From NCBI GenBank assembly GCA_020696345.1, contig JAEHCK010000023.1, positions 1 through 45,028 on the forward strand: 45,028 bases of DNA, in the 5' to 3' direction. A program made the translations under genes and the position numbers. Positions within the stretch are counted from its first letter, which is position 1. Each line of letters opens with the position of its first letter. The notes under the pieces are model-generated. The model saw nothing but the letters and a program-made list of their open reading frames with translations. It had not been told where the DNA came from and made no database searches. This DNA comes from Thermoplasmata archaeon. GTDB taxonomy: Archaea; Thermoplasmatota; Penumbrarchaeia; JAEHCK01. Positions 17,484 to 25,212 of the stretch are shown here, piece by piece.

Positions 17484-17742
17484 TTTTGCGTTTTGATTGG
17501 ATTGTCGAATGGTCAGCTAGTCAACTGGCAGACCGGTAGACCAGCAGACCGACAGACTAGTGGACTACATCTCAACACCCAGTATTCTATAGGTAAAAAT
17601 TCTTTCTTTACAATCATTTCTTTATAAAGAATTTTTAGCTCGAACCAATTTACAGTGGTAAATTGGTGAAGCACTTACCATTAGCTTGATTAACTATTCA
17701 ATCACCTAGCTTACTCTCTACAATTTATTTGAAAACGCAAAA
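17484..17742. repeat. Palindromic intergenic element with 11-bp terminal inverted repeats
   Basis: TTTTGCGTTTT (17484-17494) and AAAACGCAAAA (17732-17742) are exact inverted ends of a roughly 259-bp block between hdrA and the Trx gene. Inside are short direct repeats around CAGACCGGTAGACCAGCAGACC and the paired-hairpin module at 17594-17666. It has the layout of a non-autonomous miniature element, but no transposase or target duplication was found. Confidence 0.45.
17594..17666. repeat. Paired-hairpin module D, copy 1
   Basis: Stem 1 is TAAAAATTCTTT (17594-17605) with AAAGAATTTTTA (17626-17637). A GCTCGAA linker follows. Stem 2 is CCAATTTAC (17645-17653) with GTAAATTGG (17658-17666). The same hairpin-CTC-hairpin architecture recurs at 41514-41590 and 44704-44754. 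Confidence 0.7.
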
Positions 17743-17808
17743 CTTCATCTAAATCATTTAATATTCACTTCACTATACCCACTTTGCTTTTGATCAGGAG
17801 ATATCGGT

Positions 17809-18081
17809 ATGGGCGAGGCTTACATTGAACTATTCTCATCCAAGGGCTGCCAGGATTGCGAGGCTGTGAAAAAATTATTAGATCAGATATTAGCCCGCGT
17901 CTCTGGTGCTGATATTGACATTGACATAGAGGTTGTGGATATTGGCGAGGATCAGAGCCGGGCGGAGGAATATGGTATAATCAGTGTCCCCAGCATAGTG
18001 ATCAACGGCGAATTGTACTCTTCGGGAGAAGTACCCGACAACGCAGTGCTGGAGGAGAAAGTTCGCCAAGAGACTCAATGA
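17809..18081 (+). CDS. Thioredoxin/glutaredoxin-like redox protein
   Basis: A 90-residue thioredoxin-fold protein with redox motif GCQDCE (C14, C17) after the first strand and the cis-proline segment SVPSIVING (P61). It is close in size to the small glutaredoxin-like thioredoxins of archaea. It probably passes electrons from the reductase encoded next, whose start overlaps this stop in an ATGA arrangement. AGGAGATATC precedes the ATG. Its natural substrates are not evident. Confidence 0.88.
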   Translation: MGEAYIELFSSKGCQDCEAVKKLLDQILARVSGADIDIDIEVVDIGEDQSRAEEYGIISVPSIVINGELYSSGEVPDNAVLEEKVRQETQ

Positions 18082-19100
18082 TCATGAGACCTGGCACTTT
18101 GATGCTGGGAAAATGGATTGATATTATGGGAAAAAAAGCAATGTTAGCGATCATCGGTGCGGGCGTTGCCGGGCTTACAGCCGCACTTGTAGCTGCACGA
18201 AACGGGCTGAAAATTGTGGTATTCGAGTCAAAGAATGCTGGCGGGCGCGCAGGCGGGATACCGTATATTGAAACCTTCCCGGGCCTTGGCCGGATCAAAG
18301 GTACTATGTTTGTAAAATCGCTGAAGGCCCAGGTTGAGGGTTATCCGAATATTGAATTACTTGAACTTGAGCAAGTAAAGGAAATTAAACTTAATGATGA
18401 TCATTTTACACTTATTACAAATAATCGTGAGCAGGACTTTGAATATGTAATTCTGGCCATGGGCGCGGACCATAAACACCTGAATATACCGGGTGAGACC
18501 GAATTCAAGGGCAGTGGTGTATCATACTGTGCATCCTGTGACGGGTTGTTCTTCAGGAACAAGAGCACTTTGGTAATTGGTAATGATACTCATTCGTTGG
18601 AGCAGGCACTATTCTTGGATGAGCTGGGGTCCAATGTAACCTTGATCACACAAGAGCCGGAATTGAATGCTGAATCCAAATTGTGCAATGATCTACTATC
18701 AACTTCCGTGAATGTGGTTCATGACATGAATGTCCGCGAGATCATGGGCGAGCGATTGGTTTCAGGTGTTAAATTAGCAAGGGCTGGTGATGTTGGAAAC
18801 GAACATAAGCAAATAAGAACGGAATTTGATACTAAAATGGAATTAGAAGCAAAAGGTGTGTTCATCTCGGTGGGCCAGGTACCACGAATAGATATTGTAA
18901 AAGATATTGGCGTTAGTTTCAATACGGAGGGGTATATTGAGATCGATGACCGCTTTAAAACGAAAATTCCCAATATGTATGCAATTGGTGATCTAACTAG
19001 CCCTGGGCTTGAACTCGTCTCTGTTTGTGCCTCGGGTGCCAATGCCGTTAGCCATATTCTAAACAGGATAAAAAGAAAGAAAAAAAGCACCTGGAAATAA
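18078..19100 (+). CDS. Thioredoxin-reductase-like flavoprotein, atypical NAD(P)H site
   Basis: Low-molecular-weight TrxR fold: FAD motif GAGVAG at 27-32, redox CASC at 151-154, and the C-terminal FAD motif IGDLTSP. The second nucleotide-binding motif, normally GGGDSAxEEA, reads IGNDTHSLEQA (about 167-177). The usual HRR that binds NADPH phosphate is replaced by TQEPE. Thermoplasma TrxR is known not to use NADPH and methanogens have an F420-dependent type, so a different donor is plausible here. The first ATG overlaps the Trx stop by four bases; a later Met (18126) would give a more typical N-terminus. Role: reduce the upstream thioredoxin. Confidence 0.88.
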   Translation: MIMRPGTLMLGKWIDIMGKKAMLAIIGAGVAGLTAALVAARNGLKIVVFESKNAGGRAGGIPYIETFPGLGRIKGTMFVKSLKAQVEGYPNIELLELEQVKEIKLNDDHFTLITNNREQDFEYVILAMGADHKHLNIPGETEFKGSGVSYCASCDGLFFRNKSTLVIGNDTHSLEQALFLDELGSNVTLITQEPELNAESKLCNDLLSTSVNVVHDMNVREIMGERLVSGVKLARAGDVGNEHKQIRTEFDTKMELEAKGVFISVGQVPRIDIVKDIGVSFNTEGYIEIDDRFKTKIPNMYAIGDLTSPGLELVSVCASGANAVSHILNRIKRKKKSTWK

Positions 19101-19175
19101 AAATGTTTATTGGCTGTAGAACGTTAGGCCTTCGGTCAAGCCTTCGGCCGACCACTATGATTATTTAATAAACAG

Positions 19176-19738
19176 AATCGTTTGGGGAGGGGTGACCGTT
19201 TCGATTAGTTATCGATGGAAGGCACTTGGAGAGGGGGGAATAGAAAAAAAAATTATTTACTTTTTCTCTTTAAATATGATATTAAGCCATACAGTAGTTT
19301 TCCTTGTTTATCAATTAAATTGTAAATTTTTTTATGATCTTCATTAGCAATGTAACCCATTCTATTAGCTATTATTGATAGACTATCAACTTCATTTAGT
19401 GAACCTATTGCTATCTTTAAGTGGTGTATATAACCAGCATTTGTTCCTACTCCAGAGCCTTCAGCAATATTACTTGAAATAGAAACAACAGCTCTCCTAA
19501 TTTGGGAGGTTAATCCGTAAATCTCGTCCTTGGGGAAATTCCGAGTAGTCTGATAAATTAAAAGTGCCAAATCAATTGCATTTTTCCATGCGTCAAGTTT
19601 CTCAAATGTTTTTGCCATGTTTTTTGGGAATTCTTCAAATGATATATAATTATTCATTTATCGAAAAACATCTATCCCCCTTCACCAAACGATTTAATTC
19701 AATAAAAAATAGAAGTGGTCACACCTCCCCCAACGATT
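19176..19738 (-). mobile_element. IVS-like element 2: S23 gene between inverted repeats
   Basis: The S23-type gene at 19253-19657 lies between inverted arms at 19176-19197 (AATCGTTTGGGGAGG...) and 19717-19738, which match at 20 of 22 positions. An inner G-rich/C-rich pair (about 19231-19243 with 19670-19686) adds a second level. The arm sequence also resembles the right part of repeat family A at 132-158, linking the element to the dispersed repeats. No recombinase gene is present. Confidence 0.6.
19253..19657 (-). CDS. Four-helix-bundle protein, S23/IVS family (second copy)
   Basis: A clear member of the S23 four-helix-bundle family with the standard phrases: KLDAWKNAIDLALLIYQTTR, FPKDEIYGLTSQIRRA, and VSISSNIAEGSG, then a helix with HHLKIAIGSLNEV. 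It belongs to a different branch from the copy at 5033-5392. The first Met gives 134 residues; the Met at codon 14 (start 19618) gives the usual family length and N-terminus, and neither has a strong ribosome-binding site. Function is unknown. It is flanked by inverted repeats and lies alone between the TrxR gene and a giant surface-protein gene. Confidence 0.85.
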   Translation of the reverse strand: MNNYISFEEFPKNMAKTFEKLDAWKNAIDLALLIYQTTRNFPKDEIYGLTSQIRRAVVSISSNIAEGSGVGTNAGYIHHLKIAIGSLNEVDSLSIIANRMGYIANEDHKKIYNLIDKQGKLLYGLISYLKRKSK

Positions 19739-19909
19739 GTAAACAATAATTCATTGAAGTGATCCACCGTCTACCATTGTTAATATTATCAATAGGTCGT
19801 AACGGTCGGTGTGACCTCACTTCATATTCCATACATTAACACAAAAGTGACATAACTATCTCAGAATTGGTCATTACATTTTTATACTATTATTTAATAA
19901 AGTTAAAAC

Positions 19910-19929
19910 GATATGTAAATATATATAGG
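19910..19929 (+). promoter_or_regulatory. TATA region of the 20009 gene
   Basis: GATATGTAAATATATATAGG lies about 80-100 bp before the ATG at 20009 and is the most TATA-like segment upstream. The implied leader of about 55 nt contains the strong ribosome-binding site GGAGGAGG. Confidence 0.4.
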
Positions 19930-20008
19930 AACAAACTTATTCAGATAAATTTAAGTAGTACCACAAATATGGATCATATAATCCTTTCTATATGGAGGAG
20001 GTTTTATA

Positions 20009-23000
20009 ATGAAAAAAAATATGTTTAAAAAATATTTTTGTTTAGTAGTGGCAATGTTGTTTATAATCCCAACAGTGACTGCATTAAACGTTGGTAAGGA
20101 TATAAATCAAACCGATCAGAAAGAATTAAATTTAAACGAAGAAATAAATGAACCACAGTTTATTGAGGATCCAGAAATCATCAATAATGTATTCTCCGAG
20201 AATCAAATACCCACAATTAATTCAATGGAGGTATTGAACCAGAATTCCAGGGTTGGCTATGTTTCTAGCAATATGTCCGACCTATTCCCAGGTACCATAC
20301 TATTAGACTCCGATCCGTTTGACTCTGCGGTTTTCAGACGCGAGAATCCATCATTATTCAAAACAAATCCTCAAATACTTTCATCAAAACTTTATAAAGG
20401 GGACATAATTCAACCCCTTTATCCACAAAGTTCTGAGCCGACACTTGAACCAAGCTCAGGTTCGCGTTCAACCAGAGCTAATGAAGATGATGTGGCAATT
20501 TGGAATATGCAATGGGAAGAGAAAAATACTGGTTTATGTGCAGCTACAGATCCCGCCGCTGCCGATAACCCAGATGATCCATCAAATTGGTTTGAGGGTA
20601 ATCAAGCTTCTATTGGCTCGTTTTTCGTGGGTGAAAAAACCACAATTACAATTACTGTTAAAAATAAAGGGACAATACCAGTCTCAAATGTAATCCTTAA
20701 TCTTTCAATTACGGATTTCATTCATGAAGGCCAGCCTATGAAACAGAATCCATCAACAAAAATAATATCTTCAATAGGTGCCGGACAAAATCATCAGACT
20801 ACCTTTGATTGGACACCACCATATGCAACCACTTCTGCACGAATAATTGCAAACGTAGATCACTTAAAGGATCCCGATTATAGTGACAATGGTTTAATGA
20901 CAAGTGTAAGGGTTTGCAAATGGTGGGATGACTTAGAGTCAGGTGTGAGCAGTTGGGACACTGAGGCAAGAACGGATATTAATGCGGGTGCGCAAGACGA
21001 TTGGGGTTTAACTACCTCTGCTCACGCCCAAGGCGATGCTACACATACTACTCAGAATTCATGGTATGAAGGCAATGTTGATAATATTGGTTCAATAAGT
21101 GATAGATATAGAGATGATAATGCGTTATCTTTTGAATCACCTATTATAAACCTTGTAACACCTGGAGCAGAAATTGATACGAGGGTGTGGACCCAATTAC
21201 TTGGTGTTGATACTAATGGTTTCAAGTGGTATCAATATCATACGACCTGTGTCGGCTGGGTAATCACCGGTGAGGCCGAGCATAACGACCAGGCGGTTGA
21301 CTGGGAAGAATATGTCGCCACATCCGATCTTCTAAGGGTCGGTGAAGTCTCGGATGACAGCGGTACCACCTGGGGTCAAGGCTTTGATGTTGCAATGGGT
21401 GGACTGTTGGGCGATGTCGGTGAAACCGAATGGTATTATTATAGTTATCTTCTTGTCAATGAACAGGATCGAGAAGTCTATAGATTCTCAGGCGTGCCAT
21501 TCAATTATAATGTTACAAATTGGAATAATGTACAATTCAGGAACACCTTTACTTCCGATGACGATAGCGTTAATAATATTGGTTATTATATGGATGATTT
21601 CTGCATATTTGGTAATGATAACTTTACAATTCCAGAGCGCGTAGGTATTACCGAGACGACCTACCCGGAAACCAACGATGTTTCCATACTTTACAAGGGA
21701 TCAACCGCTTCGTTCTCGGTTACGGTGATGAACTTTGGTAAGCAGCACTCGTTCAATGTCAAAATGACGGTTGAGGACATGGATGGTAATGAAGAATACT
21801 CCTCGACCAAGTCGGCAGGAAACCTAGCCATGGATGATGACAAAGAAGTCCAGTTTTCCTGGTCACCATCCGAGGAGGGCGATTTTATGGTAAAGATTGA
21901 GGCTGGCGACTCCGATACGGACTGGACACCGAGCGATAACAAGGATGATTTTTATGTGCATGTGCGCTCGGGCATTGACGCATCGGACGTCGATGTATTG
22001 GTAGTTGATGATGATAACAGCGGCGGCCAAAACGGTCTCTGGCGGATCAATACCGAAGATCGGATGCTTCAGGCTCTAGAGGATAACGACTTGAAATATA
22101 GAGTATACACGGTTGGCCGCAACGAAACTGGCCCAACCGCCGATATCATGGATGATTATGAGCTGGTTATCTGGATGACCGGCATTGACAATCAGGTCTG
22201 GGCACACGGCGGCAAACCCAACTATAATAAGAACAACGCAGTTTGGGATATCACACTCAAAAGTGACGATATGACCGAGCTCGAGATGTTCTTGAACAAC
22301 GAGGGCAAGAAGCTGTGGTTGATCAGCCCCGGATTCATATACGATCAAGTTAACGATGCTGATAATGTTTATGGAGCAACTGATTTTGCCAGAAATTATT
22401 TAAAGATAAGCCAATGGAAAGCGAACGAGACCGAATGGAATGATATTACGGGTGATATCGTTATCCAGGGTACTCCAAATCCTCTGGAAGGTGTGGAAGA
22501 TACCTGCATGGATGATGTTGAGTATGCCACCTATGATATGCCCGACCCGCCGTTCGGGTTTACAGATATCGGTGGTATGGTTCTGGCAGATGATGATGGT
22601 GATGAAATATTCTTCCAGAATGATGAACACTTACAGTTCAATGCAATATCCTACCAGGGCGAGGATTACATGGCGGCGTATTTCGCATTCAATTTCTATT
22701 TGATCTCCGACGAGTATGATAGGGCCGACTGCGTCTATAAGCTCTTAACTTCCTTTGGCATGACCGGCGGCGTGCTCATCGAGCCGTATTCCAATGCAGA
22801 GAAACTTAAAATAATATACCCGGGAGAAGAGGTAAGCTTCAGATTCAAGGTGGCCAACACGGGCAAAAAGACCGATGCCATGACACTTACGGTGACCAAA
22901 CCGAAACAATACAACGACTGGCAGACCTGGTTCGAAATCGATATGATTGAAAAGAACACGGTCTCAATTTCCGGTCTGAACAACAAAGACAGGATCTATT

Positions 23001-24562
23001 TATTTGTGAAGGCGCCAGATGTGGACGACTTCGGGGACTATCCCAAAGCCGGTGAAAAGGTCGAGTTCACGGTAAAGGCTGTATCGGAAAATACAGGGTT
23101 GGATAGTTCTACTTTAGTCGAAGCACAGGTACCAGCAATAGGCAATATCACCATGGACTGTCAGGTCACGGAGAAATCTGTGGATATCTTTGACATGAAT
23201 AAGCTCGAGGCAAAGTTCCTGCTTGAGCTGTACAACGAGACAAACGGTGAAGATGATGTAGATGTTACACTATCATTATCGGGTGACGGCGCCAGTCTGG
23301 CCAAGTTCTTTGTGAACAAACAAGAATCATCTAAGAAGATCGTAGATACTATTCTTAGCCCCAATGAAGAGAACGATGATATTGAAGTGCATGTAACCCC
23401 GAATGAGCATTCACTTGCAGGCTGGCATAATCTAACTGTTGCGTTGAAGAATGATATAGGTGACGAGACCTTCGATGAGATCAAGCTTTCCACAAATGTT
23501 CTGCAGTTCTATCAGGTCGAGTGCAACACCACAGGTGATGAGGACGGTGATATTAACTTCATTATCGACCCGAACATTGCAAGCGAGGATGAGGTGGATT
23601 ACATTAAAAAGACCTTCACCATCAATGTACGTAACTACGGCAACGGTATTGACCACATCGGACTCTCCCAGGATAAGAACTCTGAATCGGACAGCATGTT
23701 AGGTTGGCCAGAACCGGGAATTTATGTCAGGCAAGGAGGCGACATTGTGAACATCACATCGATCGAGGTCAGTTATTATGATGAGAACAAGAAACCAACA
23801 TACGGTGAAGAAAAAGTGTATTTCGATATCTTCATACCCATCGACGCTGACGTCGGGAAATACATCATCGATTTCATGATCGAGAGCTCGGGCACAGAGA
23901 TCGTGGGTCCGGGCGAGGAAGAGAACAACGTGGTAATATTTTCATTCGAGATCATCAAGCCCAACCTGGTGTTCACCAAGTTAGACGAAAAGGGCGATCC
24001 GAACTTCGAGTTCTGGGATTTTGAAGAGGCACTGCCGATCGAAGAAGACATAGACTTCGGCGATTATTACATGGAGAAAAATTGGAATGAATTCGACCTG
24101 TTAACCATCGAGGTTAAAGTATACATCAGCAATAATGGCGACACCGAGGTGGAATTGGCACCCATAGATATCTGGCTGAACATAACCTATATTGACGAGT
24201 TTGGCGATACAATGTATCCATACGACGGGAACCTGACGCCTGTATTGCCAACATCCGCAGTTACCATGCCGGTTGGTCAGGAGGAGACATTCACATTCAG
24301 ATGGGACCCCGATACGGAACCAGGCAGCGAACCGGTAGAATATGTATTTATGATCACGGTTGACCCGAAGGATAATACCTATGAGAAAAATGAAACCTCC
24401 GATAATTCGGCCGAGTTCGAGTTATTCATTAAACACATACCGAAACCCAAAAAGGCTACTAGTTCTACACCAGGGTTCGAATCGGTGATCATGATTGCGG
24501 CCATTGCAGTGGTCATGATCGGTATCGGGTTCAACAACCGCCGCAGAAAATACATTCGATAA
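20009..24562 (+). CDS. Giant secreted CARDB-type surface protein with PGF-CTERM-like tail
   Basis: A 1517-residue exported protein. A signal peptide (about 1-26) precedes a CARDB-like domain (about 194-297, TITVKNKGTIPVSNVIL) and a Trp-rich jelly-roll-like region (about 300-545). A second CARDB-like domain (about 560-650) is followed by a segment opening DVDVLVVDDDNSGG (about 655-850) that resembles the glutamine-amidotransferase-like folds of archaeal surface proteins. Further Ig-like domains follow. The C-terminus is TPGFESV, a hydrophobic span and NNRRRK, matching the layout of archaeosortase PGF-CTERM signals. No catalytic residues can be assigned; an adhesion or S-layer-associated role is inferred. 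GGAGGAGG lies just before the ATG. Confidence 0.88.
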   Translation: MKKNMFKKYFCLVVAMLFIIPTVTALNVGKDINQTDQKELNLNEEINEPQFIEDPEIINNVFSENQIPTINSMEVLNQNSRVGYVSSNMSDLFPGTILLDSDPFDSAVFRRENPSLFKTNPQILSSKLYKGDIIQPLYPQSSEPTLEPSSGSRSTRANEDDVAIWNMQWEEKNTGLCAATDPAAADNPDDPSNWFEGNQASIGSFFVGEKTTITITVKNKGTIPVSNVILNLSITDFIHEGQPMKQNPSTKIISSIGAGQNHQTTFDWTPPYATTSARIIANVDHLKDPDYSDNGLMTSVRVCKWWDDLESGVSSWDTEARTDINAGAQDDWGLTTSAHAQGDATHTTQNSWYEGNVDNIGSISDRYRDDNALSFESPIINLVTPGAEIDTRVWTQLLGVDTNGFKWYQYHTTCVGWVITGEAEHNDQAVDWEEYVATSDLLRVGEVSDDSGTTWGQGFDVAMGGLLGDVGETEWYYYSYLLVNEQDREVYRFSGVPFNYNVTNWNNVQFRNTFTSDDDSVNNIGYYMDDFCIFGNDNFTIPERVGITETTYPETNDVSILYKGSTASFSVTVMNFGKQHSFNVKMTVEDMDGNEEYSSTKSAGNLAMDDDKEVQFSWSPSEEGDFMVKIEAGDSDTDWTPSDNKDDFYVHVRSGIDASDVDVLVVDDDNSGGQNGLWRINTEDRMLQALEDNDLKYRVYTVGRNETGPTADIMDDYELVIWMTGIDNQVWAHGGKPNYNKNNAVWDITLKSDDMTELEMFLNNEGKKLWLISPGFIYDQVNDADNVYGATDFARNYLKISQWKANETEWNDITGDIVIQGTPNPLEGVEDTCMDDVEYATYDMPDPPFGFTDIGGMVLADDDGDEIFFQNDEHLQFNAISYQGEDYMAAYFAFNFYLISDEYDRADCVYKLLTSFGMTGGVLIEPYSNAEKLKIIYPGEEVSFRFKVANTGKKTDAMTLTVTKPKQYNDWQTWFEIDMIEKNTVSISGLNNKDRIYLFVKAPDVDDFGDYPKAGEKVEFTVKAVSENTGLDSSTLVEAQVPAIGNITMDCQVTEKSVDIFDMNKLEAKFLLELYNETNGEDDVDVTLSLSGDGASLAKFFVNKQESSKKIVDTILSPNEENDDIEVHVTPNEHSLAGWHNLTVALKNDIGDETFDEIKLSTNVLQFYQVECNTTGDEDGDINFIIDPNIASEDEVDYIKKTFTINVRNYGNGIDHIGLSQDKNSESDSMLGWPEPGIYVRQGGDIVNITSIEVSYYDENKKPTYGEEKVYFDIFIPIDADVGKYIIDFMIESSGTEIVGPGEEENNVVIFSFEIIKPNLVFTKLDEKGDPNFEFWDFEEALPIEEDIDFGDYYMEKNWNEFDLLTIEVKVYISNNGDTEVELAPIDIWLNITYIDEFGDTMYPYDGNLTPVLPTSAVTMPVGQEETFTFRWDPDTEPGSEPVEYVFMITVDPKDNTYEKNETSDNSAEFELFIKHIPKPKKATSSTPGFESVIMIAAIAVVMIGIGFNNRRRKYIR

Positions 24563-24568
24563 AAAGAC

Positions 24569-24575
24569 TTTTTTT
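24569..24575 (+). terminator. Poly-T terminator of the 20009 gene
   Basis: A run of seven T starts seven bases after the TAA stop. Oligo-T tracts are the usual intrinsic termination signal in archaea. Confidence 0.55.
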
Positions 24576-24585
24576 CCAGAATAAG

Positions 24586-24605
24586 TTTTATATATAAAAA
24601 ATAAG
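24586..24605 (+). promoter_or_regulatory. TATA box of the 24638 gene
   Basis: TTTTATATATAAAAAATAAG lies about 40 bp before the ATG at 24638. At the usual spacing the leader would be about 18 nt and include GGAGG. Confidence 0.55.
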
Positions 24606-24637
24606 TTTAACCCTTGCCCTAGATGGAGGCATAGAAA

Positions 24638-24865
24638 ATGGTCGAATTTGAAACGTTACGCGCTGAAAAGATTAACTTTGGAAGGAACAACTTTATAGAG
24701 ATCGCCCGCAAAAAAGCTATTGCAGATAATGGAACCAATGAATTTATCTCAATTTCACGTGGTTATTATCTACCCGATGAATCGGAGAGATTTAAAAAAT
24801 CCTTAACTATACCTGATGAAGAGGAAATAAAGAAATTCATTGCTAATATGATCATAGATCTTTAA
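24638..24865 (+). CDS. Small conserved-looking protein of unknown function
   Basis: A 75-residue cytosolic protein with no recognisable domain. It is charged, with a central strand pair (NEFISISRGYYLP) and a C-terminal acidic helix (DEEEIKKFIANMIIDL), and has no cysteines, signal peptide or membrane span. GGAGG eight bases before the ATG, a good TATA box upstream and ordinary codon use support a real gene. It converges on the LarA-like gene across a tandem-repeat array. I cannot assign a function. Confidence 0.65.
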   Translation: MVEFETLRAEKINFGRNNFIEIARKKAIADNGTNEFISISRGYYLPDESERFKKSLTIPDEEEIKKFIANMIIDL

Positions 24866-24899
24866 TTATTTCTCTTATCGAATGATATTTTAAACGGGG

Positions 24900-25212
24900 A
24901 AAATAATATATTTCGATTAATTAATGGGATGTTCTATATTTTGAATAATTGTTAGGATGTTCTATATTTCAATTAATTACTGGGATGTTCTATATTTCGA
25001 TTAATTATCAAGATGTCTGATTTATTATTGTTAATTTATTTGTGCATCCTGTTATCTCTTTGACATATCCAACATCCTGCTATCTCAACGACATATCCAA
25101 CATCCCGTTATCTCAACGATATATAGAACATCCTGCCATCTCAACGACATATCGAACATCCTATCATATCAGCGTTATATCTAACATCCCGCCATCCCAA
25201 CGACATATGGCA
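24900..25212. repeat. 28-bp-period minisatellite in two opposed arms
   Basis: Left arm: GATGT recurs at 24928, 24956, 24984 and 25012, exactly 28 bp apart, within units like GGGATGTTCTATATTTCGAT. Right arm: CATCC recurs at 25045, 25073, 25101, 25129, 25157 and 25185, again exactly 28 bp apart, in units like CATCCTGCTATCTCAACG. The left unit read in reverse (ATATAGAACATCC) matches the right unit core, so the arms are inverted relative to each other. There are no unique spacers, so it is not CRISPR. It fills the gap between convergent genes and contains the end of the LarA-like gene. Confidence 0.9.

Noticed and set aside
24470..24490. tRNA T-arm-like GGTTCGAATC
   Set aside because: It lies inside the coding sequence of the PGF-CTERM-like tail (PGFES) with no acceptor or anticodon stems around it.
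24900..25212. CRISPR array
   Set aside because: The 28-bp period matches a CRISPR repeat length, but units are contiguous without unique spacers and the two halves are in opposite orientation.
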